Shown: one piece after another, positions 1 through 12,026 of the stretch
How the letters are laid out: each line of letters starts with the position of its first letter
Numbering within the stretch: position 1 is the first letter of the stretch
From: Morinoia aosen
Taxonomy: Eukaryota; Arthropoda; Malacostraca; Amphipoda; Talitridae
Direction: 5' to 3'
DNA length: 64,000 nucleotides
Assembly (NCBI GenBank): GCA_030386875.1
Contig: CM059562.1
Coordinates: 67,578,201 to 67,642,200 of the forward strand
The notes under the pieces: model-generated
The model's database searches: none
What the model saw: the letters and a program-made list of their open reading frames with translations, nothing else
Told to the model about the DNA's origin: nothing
Made by a program: the position numbers and the translations under genes

Positions 1-2956
1 GTATGCTATATGACAACTGATGGTATTTTAGCTCATCAAGAGAATGTAAAAAAATATGAAATATTAACAAGAATTGTGCAAGAGCATTGCAGATGCCCTC
101 TGATTTTGATGGGTGATATGAATGGCCATGTTGGTATACTTGGTGAGCCTGTGAATGCAAATGGACAAAAATTGATTGATTTCTGTGATGAGAATGAACT
201 TGAGAACCTAAATGTAACAATAGGAAATGGCTTGCATACATGGCAAAGCAGGGAATGTAAAACTGCAATTGACTATATGATAGTGAATAGTAGAGCAAGA
301 GAGTGTGTCAAAGAAATGTTTGTAGATGAAGATGATTTTGATATTGATAGTGACCATAAAATGCTTGTACTAGAATATAATTGGGGTGGAAAGGAGCCGA
401 TGCAGAAGGCCAGCAGAGTAAGAGAAAATTGGCGTATTAAAATGGCAAACTGGGAAGAATTTAGAAATGAATTGAGTAGATGTAACTGGAACAGGTGTGG
501 AAATGTAAATGACCTAAATAAGGAGATTGCAAGAACCTTGTATGATGTGGCAGAGCAAAAGATCGGTAGAATGAAATGCAGGAAAAGTACAGGGAATGCT
601 AGGTGGTTTACGAGTGAGATAAAGGAAGAACGAACGAGAAGGAAGACTTTAAATAAAAAACAACGCAGTATGAGGAAAAGGTATGAAAGACGCAGAATTA
701 CTGAGGATGAATGGCAGAGTGTATGGAATGAGTACAAGGACCAGCAGAAGAAAGTAAAGAGAATGATCAATGAGGCTAGGGTTAAAGAAGAGAGACACCA
801 AGTTGAAAATCTAAGAAAGAAAGGTCCAGATGGAATAAAAGATTGGTATAGGTTTATACAAGGTAATGATAGAGGTAGTGAAGTTCAAGTTGATGAATTA
901 GTAGTCAATGGTTGCAGTGTGCAAGATAGGATGCAAATGGTGAAAGCAGTTGAAGAATACTGGGAGGACATTGGTGGAATGAATGAGCAGGTTACAGATG
1001 ATGAACCAATAAATTTTCTGATATATGAACATGAACTGCAAATGGAAGACGAAATCACTTGTGAAGAGATTGTAAGTTTTTTGAAGAAAGTGAAAAATGG
1101 AAAGGCATGTGGCCCTGATAAGATACCATATGAGTTCTATAAATGTGGAGGAGAGAGTGTAGTCAGTATGTTGAAATGTTTATTTGATGAGATATGGAAG
1201 AGTGAAAGAGTACCGGATGACTGGAACAAGTGTAATGTAGTTCTGTTGCATAAGGGTGGACATAAGAGTATGAAAGAACTTGAAAATTACAGACCAATTG
1301 CACTGGGTGACACCGTATGTAAGATCTTTTGTGGTATTTTGAATGAGAGAATGAAAAATTTAGTTGAGGAATTAGGAGTCCTGGGAGAAGAACAGAATGG
1401 TTTTAGGCAAGATAGACGGGGGGAGGATAATCTGTTTGTAGTGAGTGAAATAATTGAGCGAATGAAGAAGGATAACAAGAAGGTATATTTAGCATTCCTG
1501 GATATTGAAAAGGCGTATGACAGAGTGGATCGGGTTAGGCTGTTTGAAATTTTGAGAAAAGTTGGTTTTAGCAGAAAAATAGTGAACATTGTACAGAGTC
1601 TGTATGAGAACACAAGTGATATCTACAGGTTATGAAATTTGGAAACGGCAAGTGAGGAGTGTTAGAGGAGTGAGACAGGGCTGTACTCTGTCCCCCCTGT
1701 TGTTTGGATTGTACACAGAAGAATTAGCAGTTCCACTGAGAGGGAGTGGTTTAGGACTGAAAGTTGGTAATGAGAGACTGAGCTGTTTGTTGTATGCTGA
1801 TGATGTGGTTGTGGTTAGTGAATGTGGTCATGAACTACAAAGGATGCTTGACATAGTGAATGGATATAGTACAGATTTCAAGATGAACTTTGGTGCCGAT
1901 AAAAGTAAGGTCATGGTTATAAATAGTGATGAGACTGATAGAGACAGACTGTGGAATATTGGAGAAATCAGAATAGGTAGAACAAAAGAATAATTATAAG
2001 GTGAGAATTGAAAGAATGCAGAATAGCAGGTGGGTAAGGCGAATCTTTGAATGGAATCTGAGTGTAAGCTATTGGGAGAAAGTATGTTGGGGGCATGCAA
2101 GGAAACTCAGTATGCAAAAGATTATTCATGTTAGAATTGGGAGACCTGTGGATGACTGGAGTTTAATAAATGTAGGAGGTGTAGGGCCTGAGTGGGACTG
2201 CAAGAGGTGGAAGAAAGAGATTGAGAGACAAACAAAAGAGTATGGATTGAATAAGTGGAAGCTTAGCATGATGCGGAAGCCTACACTTAACTGGTATATG
2301 AAAAAGAAAGCACCTAAGTTTGAGCTGTTCTATGATGGTAGTTTTGGAAGTCAACTCTTGTTTGCTGTGAGATGTAAGTCATTGAGTGTGAACAGACGTA
2401 CATGGAGATGGAATGAGAATAATAACAGATTATGTCAGCAGTGTAATAGTGGAGTAGAGGAAACAATTGAGCATTTTGTGCTGGAATGTAGTAAGTATGA
2501 GCAAGAGAGAGAGAGTTTTATGAATGTGGTGTTTGAGCAGTATGGAGAGAATGAGTGGAATGCCAGATGTGCTGAAGATGATTGCGGTATGAGCTGTCTT
2601 GCTGGATTGGATCAGGAGTGTAATGCGAGTATCACTGAGGCTATGAAAGTGTTTCTTGTGCGTGCCTGGAGTAAGAGACAGTGACTGGAATGAGCCAGTC
2701 TGGTAGAATGGGCTGTAATGACCCAATGTGCCGGGGGATGGTGTTTTGATACACTGGCTGTCCCGGTGATGCCTTCCAATGGAGGCTTGTGACTTCATTC
2801 TTTATAGATAAATAAGGATCGTAGATCCTGAGTAGTTTAGTGGACAAGTCTGGTACCAGGCGCTGAACTCTTTGTGTGAAAATTGTGGAGGGAATTGTAG
2901 GCCGTTACAAAGGCCCCAACACTGTCGGCCCTCAAGTTCAAGTTCAAGTTCAAACC
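1..2956 (+). mobile_element. LINE-A: non-LTR retrotransposon, 5' end outside window
   Basis: This is a non-LTR retrotransposon running off the left edge of the window. It has an AP-type endonuclease, a reverse transcriptase, a C-terminal Cys/His finger, a 3' UTR of about 270 bp and a short simple-repeat tail of AAGTTC units at about 2932-2956. The same 3' end recurs at 39175-39860 (- strand) and 40014-40397 (+ strand), which defines the family boundary. The frame is broken (see the ORF entry), so this copy should be inactive. The clade within the AP-endonuclease LINEs was not resolved. Confidence 0.88.
10..2684 (+). pseudogene. LINE-A ORF2 (endonuclease-reverse transcriptase), frame-broken
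   Basis: Three successive frames together read as one LINE ORF2. Frame one (10-1635) starts inside the AP endonuclease, with GDMNGHVG near residue 36 and the catalytic SDHKML near residue 114, and continues into the RT palm with FLDIEKAYDRV near residue 496. Frame two (about 1615-1993) carries GVRQGC, SPLLF and the catalytic YADD box. Frame three (2001-2684) is the C-terminal domain with a CQQC...H...C finger near residue 145. One break is a frameshift near 1615-1625. The second, near 1993-2001, seems also to have lost the RT thumb, because the sequence jumps from just after the palm to the C-terminal region. The thumb loss is inferred from the usual spacing of such proteins. The last aspartates of YADD are intact, but the protein cannot be made as one chain. 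Confidence 0.85.
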
Positions 2957-4047
2957 AAACTTCTAATAATAAATTAAGACTTCAAAATTGAAAAGGAAGA
3001 AGGCATTATTTATTAACGGTAAGTTTCTGGTTCAATTCAGTACACGTGAGTTGATAATTTAAGTAATCATTGCTTGTCGGATTAACTGGAATGAAATTGA
3101 TGAAAGCCTGAGGCCTACGATCTACACTCCGGAGTGGCTATGATTACGATGACTTAACTACGTTTTCAACGACCGCACGTAAATTTCTCTAAATGGGATT
3201 AATTGTTGAATCTTGGTTCAGTTTCTGTCATGAATTCAATGGCTGATTGCCTGTGCGCAGCAATTAGGTGTCAAACACTTGAGAGCCAAACCAAATGTAT
3301 CATATTACTATTACTAAAACTGAAAACGGGTGTTTATAAAGCTGACAAACCCTCTGAGACTTGAAGAACATCCAATCCTAACTACTATGAAGACTTTCAT
3401 GAAATAGAAGAACAGTAGCTCAGACAATTCCAGCATTTCTATGGCCAGAAAATTCAATATCAAGACTAAAGCCTAAAATGAGCTTGCATTATCAATAAAT
3501 GTTATGAAATTGTAAAACTAATTATGGAAAGTTGACTTGTTGAAAATTAATTTAAAATGTTGAACTTGACAAAGAATTGACTAATATTCTTTTAGCAAAA
3601 CTGAGATAGGCTACAATAAATTACAGTGGCTTGTCTGGATGCTGATGGTTCATATGAAATATGCCGTATTTGTTATTACCATAGTAAATTGCGTTCCTGT
3701 TTTTGATCTCTTATTTGAAAAAGTTTAATAGTATTGCTGGGTTAGAATATCCTTATTTATTTTAACAGGATGTAATTTCAGAATTGCAGGACATAAATTA
3801 GAAAAAAGTTCAAAAATTTTTTGATCTAACTTTAAAATAGTTCACATTTTCCAAGTATCTATTTGGTTTTGAAAAATTTCAAAATCTGTCATGAAGAATA
3901 GTTCATTTCATTGAAACCCTTGGAAGTTATTCAAATATCAATATCATTGGATAATTTATAAGGCTACCAGGTTCCTAGAAGTAAATGATTGGCAATTCCT
4001 GAAAGCTTTCAAGTATTGAATTCAGTTGAGTTTTGTAGTAATATAAG
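2957..4047. other. No gene seen
   Basis: AT-rich non-coding DNA between LINE-A and the solo LTR. There is no long ORF and no repeat recognised by eye. Confidence 0.5.
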
Positions 4048-4599
4048 TGTAGTGAAACTAGCCTGCTCACTAATTGTCTCACCACTAAGATGCCGTTCTG
4101 TCAGGATGCCAACCAGGCAAGGGTTAGCTATTCAGGCTAATTAGCCAGGCCCAGACACTAGGGTAAGGTGCGGGATGGACAATTAACAATGTATTAAAAC
4201 ATGACAAGTATAATAGACATAACACGTATAATCTCAGGACGTGTCTTGCAAGAGCCGTCTCTCTATTATACGAGATCGTAGCTCTTCCGCCGACTAAACA
4301 CCCTGCATAAACATCTAAAGTACAATGGTAAAAGAGGGCGCAGGATTACCCAAGCATGGTATAGAGACCATGGTACCATGATAGAGACTAACACGAGCAT
4401 CAGGCTGAATTCAGGCAAGAAGCTTAATTTAGCCTACTCATAGTCAAGTGCACTGCATGAAGGTCCTAACGCAACAGCCGTGCAAAAGTTAACTTTGGCT
4501 TCCGAATGGCTTAAGCCAGGCTGTCGCAGTATAAAGCGCTACGTACCGTACAGCACTACCCGCAAAGTACAAAACACGCAGTGAAATAGTTTCACTACA
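4048..4599. mobile_element. Solo LTR, probable Ty3/gypsy type
   Basis: A 552-bp segment starts TGTAGTGAAACTA and ends with its inverse, TAGTTTCACTACA. It therefore has the TG...CA termini of an LTR. It is flanked by a perfect 4-bp duplication TAAG at 4044-4047 and 4600-4603. An AATAAA lies just outside the right end. No primer site, polypurine tract or coding region is attached, so the simplest reading is a solo LTR left by LTR-LTR recombination. A MITE with 13-bp termini is the alternative. Confidence 0.6.
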
Positions 4600-4603
4600 T
4601 AAG

Positions 4604-7306
4604 CTAGCTGCTGAAACAATAAATAGCTATTTTGAATCCATGTTGTTGATATTCTTTCTCGTTATTACGATGTTTGTTAATACCATATTGTAAACCTCTG
4701 TAGAGAACATATTTTTTTAAATAATGTTTTTAACCTCCGTGCACTTGGTTAAATTATTGGGCTTGTCTAAATTAGTCTCAAAATTAATTTACGTAATATA
4801 CAAAATTTCGAATCTTTCTCCAGCAATATCAATCATTTGAGTTCTATGAGCTTCATGACAATGTTCTGGAAAATAAAAACATCTTAGAATGAAGAGACCT
4901 GCAAAGCACTGATAATGATAGAATTTCAACTCTTCGATTACTCAGGCTTTTCGTGCACTGTACAACTTTGTCTTTCTTGCAAATCCGGACAAATCCTTCA
5001 AAAGTTCTCAGCTTCCTCTTGTCGTTGTGTGAAGCACAACAAAATTTGAAAATATTTGCATTTATTTCAAAAAATTGATACTGTGTTATTGACATTTAAG
5101 CTGTTACTTACAAGAGCTTCTCGAGTACCAGACGTCAAAAATTACCTTTTTTAAAATTAAACTCTTATGCACAGTTAATCTTCTTGTAGCAAAATAAAAC
5201 TATAGAGAAAGCATGCAAAATATGATATCTCTAAAATTCATGTTCTTCCGATGAAGCGCTGTTTCGATGTAACTCAAACTACTACGACTGACAATAATGA
5301 GTTAGTTGCGTGTTTTTCTAACAGGCCCTTTACGCGATAATATTTCATTCAAATCTTGTTAAATATTTCACAGGAATTGAAATAACTAGCAAGCAAAACC
5401 TCATTTGTATTGCGTGAGTAACCGGTAAAATAATAATAATAATAATTTTGTGGTCCTCAGAATGTTAGGCAATACACCGGCATGTGTATTTACTTATATA
5501 AAAACTACAAATCTTTAAACTAGTTACACAACTGCTGCACATTCTGCCAAACATCTCTTTAAAACATTGGTTACTTACGAATAAAAGAGGTAAAAAACTA
5601 CAGTTGGCGAAATCACCGAATCGGAATAAAAGTGAGTAGAAACGCTTCAACGCACCCACACTTTTCAACCTTCAAAATTTTACTGACACAATTTATAAAT
5701 AATTAGCGCCAGCGTAATGACTGCGGATGGGTTGGTCACTTGAATATCAAAGCACTGGTTGTAATTGTAAATGGAACACTCAATGTCTCCACAAATTGCG
5801 AAACATGTTTAGAGTAATTAATTGTATTTTTTCAAACAATTTTGCTCCTCTGGCATTGATCAAGAACAAAAAACTGTAATGTAGGAAATTTTTGCACAAC
5901 ATTCAAAATTGAAATATGTTATCGTAACTTACATGTATCAACTGGCATTACTGAACACAAGAGTGTCATGTTAAATATTTAGTTTTACGATGATTGTGAT
6001 TCATAATTTTATTATATATGAAATTGTTATGATTTCAATTGAGGACGTTTTACATTAGGAAATTTTTAAATCCCAATATGTTGTAAGGCATCCCATGTAT
6101 CACAATTTTTGGAAATGAATGGGTTTTCTTTCTTTCTTATGCCATCCAACTTCATCGAGAAATATCCAGTAAAAACTTTGGTAGAGTAATTTTATCGGAT
6201 ATCAAATAACTACTAAATTTACAATGAATCAGATCTATCAATGTTGGAATTATCTGTGCGATGGATTTTATTAATTTACATAGATGTTCTCTTTGTATAT
6301 TTTATACTTAAAAACCGTTAATTGCATTTTATCCGCAAACGTGAACAACGTAAGAAAATCATTCCAAAATACCTGTTCAAGACACCCACTGTCATTTCAA
6401 ATGTCACGCTTTGCTCACATTACTTTTTATAGCCCTAATGCTTAATATTTGATTTCAAGCCACCAAATTGATTTGCAGAAATTGATTTTCTTTAACTTCA
6501 TGACGTGATTAATTATAAACGAAATATAAAAAGTATCATACAACTTACTCTAAGACAAACCAAAATAATGTGTGAATATTTATGCACTCTAAAGGAAAAA
6601 CGGAATAACCATATAATTTTTCAACAGCAAGTATACTCTACCATGCATACAACTGCTAGGTAGCTGCGGCGCGGAAGGAACAGCTTTCCGGAGCAAATGG
6701 AACTCTCGGAAGTTCATTTCTCGTGAACGAGCTCAATTTGTGTCTCGTACAAGGCCGAATAGCAAATCATTCTTGTAAGAATAGCGTTAAGGGATTCTTC
6801 TCCGTCTCGTTCACAGGGAACAATAATGAATAACTATTACTCTGAAGGGGTTTTTGACTAAAAAATTTACCTTTTCCTAAAGCTGAAAGTTTCCTTTTTC
6901 CAATGAAATAACTTGAAGGCCATTTAAAGCAAGATATGTGGTATAAAAATGTCTTTTAATACGATGAATGACGTTTTCTTGGAAAGCATTCGTTCATCTG
7001 CGCGGTCTCGCTCATTAGTTCACTACGAAACATGGTCTGAGGAGGTGTGCGACGCTCCTATCACTCGATCCAGTCTACGTTGATTCTTTCACGTATAAAA
7101 AGAAAAATGTATATAATTACAATTATTTTATGATAAAAACCTTTTAAAAACTAATTTTAAGTTGTATTTGTTTCAATTTATTGTGCCAATTTTGATTATA
7201 AGGTACTTCAAAATAGTTCACAGAAATTCCCTGGATTGCTACATCAAGTTCCAATTTGCCATTGTATCTAGGCATAAAAAAGTTCCCTGAAACTCTTCCC
7301 TGATCC
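4604..7306. other. No gene seen
   Basis: AT-rich intergenic DNA with a short ATA microsatellite near 5430-5448. The short ORFs on either strand (for example - strand 4853-5095 and 5465-5668) resemble no protein I recognise and have no codon-bias or splice context. Confidence 0.5.
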
Positions 7307-7310
7307 TTAA

Positions 7311-8488
7311 GGAGGCCGTCTGGGTAGAGATCGGGATATGTGTTGATTTTCTGTTTTATATGCATCTTATAGAGGATTTTTTGCGCTTCTATTGGTACTT
7401 TCCGTTTACGTCTACTCCGAATAGTGCGCCCACCAGAAGGGGGGAAAGCGATGGGGGCGGAGTGACCTTGAACCCTCCCCCTTCATTATTGGGGGTCAAT
7501 TGAGCATGTTTCTCTGCAAGAATGGCATTATAGTTCGTTAATGGGCTACTCAAAGTGCTTCCATTATTCAAACGAAACATTCTAACGCTGAGTAAATATT
7601 TTTTTATAATTTTTGACAATTTCAGAATTTAGCTGTTCTGCCGTATCTATGATACCGCAGCTTTCATTCATAGCTCGATCAGCTGCAGTATCATAGCTAC
7701 AGCAATGGTGAGCACACCAATCCAAAGGGCTTAAAAAGAGCTATAAAACAAAGGAGTTAACTTGACAAAAAAACATATTTTGGTTGAAAAAAATGAAAAA
7801 TTGAAAAAAATTGGTTGTTTTCACGAATTACGCCTATTCTCTTTTGCTGTATATTTTTTCCCAGAGTTACAGAGCTACAGCAATGTAAATTATATCAATC
7901 AAAAGGGCTCGAAAAGAGCTACAAACGCTCAAGAGTTCATTGTAGAAAACTCTGTAGTTCAAAAGATAGAAAGAAAAACAATTTTTTTTGAGAAAAAACA
8001 CGTTTTTCTGGAAACTGATAATTGGTTTCTCAAATGTATCTCCTTCCACAATTTTAGAGCTACAAGAATGGTTTATATACCATTCGATAGGACTTAGCAA
8101 GGTGTATCCATGAGCAATAGAATTTTTTGAATACATTTATTATTTTGAAAATTACACCACATGAAAAAAAATGAAAAAAAAGTAATTTTTTATTTTTTTA
8201 ATTCTCAAAATCCACAAAAAGAAGTTATCAAAATTCCCTATTGCTTATGGTTATATAGACATATAAGCAATCTAAAAACGAAGTACTGGTGCTGTAACTT
8301 CAAAATTGTAGAAGGAGATAGATTTTAAAAAACCCCCTATTTTATCATATTTTTTGAAAAAAAAAAGTGCAGCTACAAAAATTTCGTCTAAATAACAAAT
8401 GATCTATGCATCATTTCACACCTACTCTGAAAATTTCAGAGAAATCCATCCATAAATAACAGACTTTTTTTTTACCCGGACGGCCTCC
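7311..8488. mobile_element. TTAA-flanked nonautonomous DNA transposon (1.18 kb)
   Basis: Inverted termini GGAGGCCGTCTGGGTA (left) and TACCCGGACGGCCTCC (right) differ at one position and are flanked by TTAA at 7307-7310 and 8489-8492. Such a TTAA duplication is typical of piggyBac and Kolobok transposons. No transposase is visible inside. The interior is largely diverged tandem repeats of about 180 bp. Confidence 0.75.
7690..8110. repeat. Diverged ~180-bp tandem repeats inside the TTAA element
   Basis: Three units recur at about 7699, 7880 and 8062. Each begins with a sequence like ACAGCAATG and is followed about 30 bp later by an AAGGGCT...AAAAGAGCT block. They have diverged considerably. 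The open frames across them (+ 7762-8097 and - 7867-8136) follow from the AT-rich repeat composition and are not recognisable proteins. Confidence 0.5.
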
Positions 8489-8663
8489 TTAAGTAGGTCT
8501 CAATCACATACAGAGTCTTGAAAAAATTGTGCAATGAAACTTTGTTAAATTACAGTTTACTCAGAATAAAAGGGAATACATGACTAAATCCAGAAGCACA
8601 ACTAAAAAAAACTGTTGAGGATGATATAAGGGATAGTAAGACTTGATAGATGCTAGCTATTAA

Positions 8664-9968
8664 AGGGGTCCTCTGAGGCCCCTTTTCTCTCCGATGGTCA
8701 TTTTTCCTGTTTTGGTTGGAAAAAGACCCTTAGGTGATGGACTATTTGGGGTTAATGTTGAGGATTGTTTGGGAATCAATACTTTATTTTTAAGTGCCGG
8801 AACGTAGTTAATTAGATCGAAATAAGCAAATTTTCTTCTATGCACTTTCCATCGTAAATAAGTATTTTACGAGTTATAGCGGTGAATTAGTTGCCGCAAC
8901 TCAAGTGTTTGAAGCGGGAAGTAATTCAAGCAGCACGTCGGACGGCATCACTGCAATGCCGGCTCGCTTCCAGCCCGATCGTCATCAAAGACGAAACCAA
9001 ACCTACCGCTATACCTCGTTAAATACTAATTTGACGAAAAAAGTGTATTGAAGAAAAGTTGTTTATTTCAATGTCTTTACCACGATTCAAGCAATGAAAA
9101 TTCAAAAATCAATGAGTAACTGTTTATTTGAGCGCATTTGTCATCAAAAACGAAACTAAACCTACTGCTTTAATTCGTAAAGTAATCATTTACGACGGAA
9201 AGTGCATACAAGAAAACATGTTTATTTTGATCTAATTTACTATGTTTAGGATTCGAAAAGTGCATAATCGATTCCCGAACAGTCCTCAACATTAACCCAT
9301 AAGAATCAGACTGAAAATAAAAAATTTCATAATTTATATGAAAAAACAAATTAATTTTTTTGTTTTTGTCCTTCATGGAAATTACAATTCACAGTATGAA
9401 TATGAAGTTATGCGTGGAGGTTATCAAAATTTTTCCATTATATTACACTTCAACAAAAAATTTTGTTTTTGGCCTGTACTGTAAAGTCACCTATTTTCAA
9501 AATTCAGAAGAATATAAGTCATTGAGCTTTTATGCTAGCAAGAAAACAAAGATAGTTTTAGAATCCTTGAAACATTTCTAACAGAGATATATTCCTATTT
9601 TTCCAATTTGTACATTCTAATTTTTTTTATCTCTGTTCAAAACCAAAAATTTGTTCTACTTTTTATGTTGTTGTAAAATATCGCATATATATAAAAAAAG
9701 TTCAAATACAAAATAACTGAATTTATCTTTGTTAGAAATGTTTTAAGAATTCCAAAACTGTCTTTGAATTTGTTCTAGCATAAAATCTCTGACTTCTATT
9801 CTTTTGAAAGATGTATAGAAATGACAAAAAAATTAATATATCAAATTTTTTGGAAAAATTAAGGCTTGAATCAAAAAAGTTCCCAAATAAAATGTTTTTC
9901 TTTCAAAAATACATATACTGGCCAAATTTCAGACCAATCAGATCAAAATTCAAATTTTTGGGATGACT
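8664..9968. mobile_element. TTAA-flanked nonautonomous element, family shared with 32912-34045
   Basis: The segment lies between TTAA sites at 8660-8663 and 9969-9972. Blocks at 8694-8745 and 9299-9830 are clearly homologous to 32940-33010 and 33346-33900, in the same order. Shared internal blocks include an imperfect inverted pair around GTTAGAAATGTTTCAAG and GCTAGAAC. A fold-back element (8748-9298) appears inserted between the homologous parts. No transposase is seen. Confidence 0.55.
8748..9298. mobile_element. Fold-back element with TGTTGAGGA termini, copy 1
   Basis: The ends are GGGTTAATGTTGAGGATTG and its near-perfect inverse at 9280-9298, and the inverted similarity continues inward for roughly 200 bp. 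The arms contain a conserved ACGAGTTATAGCGG block near 8870. The sister copy at 10336-10862 shares the termini and this block. It interrupts the homology between the two TTAA elements, so it probably inserted later. Confidence 0.6.
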
Positions 9969-10335
9969 TTAAGGGGTTCTACTATCCTAAAATTCACATC
10001 ATTTACCTAATTTTCAAATTTTCCACTTCACATTTCTATTGCAACTAGGTTAAAAAAAATGCGTACAGATATGTTAAATTGAATTCTAAGCATATTTTAT
10101 CAATGAAATTTTTTGAATTTTGCAGTACATAAGTTATTATGCAAACATAAGAAAAAATATTTATACTTATGCAGAAAAGGTCTTGCTCTACAATTGTTTA
10201 CGTAGAAGCGTGATTTTAGTCTCATTCGACTCGGAAGGACTATAGAAACCTCATAGTGTATGATTTTTTTTAAATTTCAAATTAAGAAAAAATTTATTAT
10301 TACAAATTTCCAATATGTATAAAAATGAGGTATTA

Positions 10336-10862
10336 GTTGAGGACAACACACTTCCATTTTCAAATTTTTGTTGCCTGTATAGTGTTATTACTGTGATAAT
10401 TATATCAAAATAAACAACTTTTCTTCTATGCTCTTTCTGTTGCTAATTAGTATTAAACGAGTTATAGCGGTAGGTTAATTATTGCAATTCCAGTCTTTTG
10501 AGCGGGAAAAATTGGAGCGCTCCAATAGAAAGATGTCCCGCTGGCTCGAATGCGCGCGAGTGACCATTAGGTAAGGTTACATTAGATTAGGTTAGGTTAC
10601 ATTAGGTTACGTTAGATTACATTAGGTTATATTAGGTTATATTAGGTTATGTTAGGTTACGTTAGGTTACATTAGATTACGTTAGGTTACATTAGGTTAC
10701 GTTAGGTTTGGTTGGGTTAGATTAGTTATGTTTTACTTCATTGCTATAATTTGTTAAATACTCATTTATGACGGAAAGTGCATAGAGAAAAGTTTATTTC
10801 GATGTAATTAACACTTCACAGGAAACAAAAATTTGAAAATTGAAAAGTGTGTTGTCCTCAAC
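10336..10862. mobile_element. Fold-back element with TGTTGAGGA termini, copy 2
   Basis: The left end GTTGAGGACAACACACTT is matched inversely at 10843-10862. Inverted similarity extends through the ACGAGTTATAGCGG block (about 10455) and the ACGGAAAGTGCATAG block (about 10771). The centre of the element is the TTAGG-like array. No coding capacity. Confidence 0.6.
10566..10727. repeat. Degenerate TTAGGTTACA array (telomere-like)
   Basis: About 160 bp of 10-bp units of the type GTTACATTAG / GTTAGGTTAC repeat head to tail. They contain TTAGG, the common arthropod telomere pentamer, but alternate with TTACA or TTACG, so this is not a pure telomeric array. It lies at the centre of fold-back element copy 2. 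Confidence 0.75.
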
Positions 10863-11292
10863 ATTTATTAAAAATAAAAAAATATACCAGTCCAACATAC
10901 AAGCAGCCAGCTATTGCAAAATTACTCATGTCCTTAAGAGATAACTTTGAACTCTCATACCAGTGCAACTGAAGGTTCACATTGAATCATCTTGAGCTAG
11001 CTACTTGTATCTTAGAGTAAACTTAGATTTGCTAGCAAAACTGGGAAGAATGAGAATATACAGTTAAGCTATAATAAATAAGAAAATAAGAGTTAAAATT
11101 TTTTTTTCAAAGAGGCATGAAGGCTGTGCTACACAAAGTAGCAACAAATTCCCTGGTTACATTTTATTATTGGGTGAGTTCATGAATGTGCCATCAATGA
11201 AGGCTTCTGATTATCCAGCCTCAATAAATAACATCTGCTTCATTCTATTGATTTTCACTCAATTCCTGGGACATGTTAAGCTTTTTCATATG
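10863..11292. other. No gene seen
   Basis: Non-coding DNA between the fold-back element and the first SINE-U copy. A 5' UTR exon or promoter of CHMP2A could lie here or in 11568-11983 but cannot be pinpointed. Confidence 0.4.
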
Positions 11293-11567
11293 CCCTTGGG
11301 GGAAATACAACTATTGTATCTATGTGGATTTGCACTCTCAGGAAATGTTGTAAGCTGAAAGTCAGGTAGGATTTTATTTTGTTGAAATCTACTCAGTTTT
11401 TATTTGTTGTAGACCATTTTGTTTCATAAGCATCTTCCTCAATTGACACAACATTCTATGCATTGGATTTTTATTCTCAAAACTCCAAATTAGATGTGCC
11501 TTCCTTTCTTTCTTTGGAACATCATTGTTGAGGTAAGGTAGGCTTAAACTCTCTTATCTAATCTAGT
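11293..11567 (+). mobile_element. SINE-U copy A (diverged)
   Basis: Matches the SINE-U family: GGGG(A)ATACAACTATTGTATCTATG near the start, GTTAGGTAGG-like block, GTGCCTTCC block, and GGCTTAAAC followed by an ATCTAATCT tail. It is shorter and more diverged than copies B, C and F. It lies upstream of the CHMP2A start codon. Confidence 0.65.
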
Positions 11568-12026
11568 AATAAACTAGTTCAAATCCTAAGTACAATGGCT
11601 GGGAGCTTGCTGAATCAGAAACTTTTTGTAACATGGTAATCAATTAAGCATTTGTTTTCATCAGCACTTTTGTTCTGTACTACCTACTAGAGAATATGCA
11701 ATTCTTTGGAAATTGTTTTATTCATTGTTTAATTCTTTTTTTGTATTGCGTTTTGGTTCTTAATAAAGATGTTGGACATGTTTTTCATAGTTGATAGTGA
11801 TAGTAGAATAATATGTGTGTCTCACCACATTATGTTGATATATTTGGCTTGTTTTAAGTTAATTTTAAGCAGTAAAATGTAAGGTGTACCTTTAATTTTT
11901 GTGTTACTGGGTAGTTACCTATTTAAACAATGAAAAATGTTATTTCTGTGAAATAATTATTATTTTTCCTCTATTTTATTTTAGATTGTTTATCATAAGG
12001 CTAGCAGCAGTAACAATCCTTTAAAA

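Noticed and set aside
273-770. 165-aa open frame on the - strand
   Set aside because: Antisense of LINE-A ORF2; composition reflects the purine-rich coding strand. The same applies to the - strand frames at 1287-1613, 1828-2100 and 2430-2847.
7389-8136. Frames of 76-111 aa on both strands
   Set aside because: They fall inside a nonautonomous DNA element with tandem repeats and resemble no transposase.
10566-10727. Chromosome end or true telomere
   Set aside because: The unit is degenerate, short and enclosed in a fold-back element.
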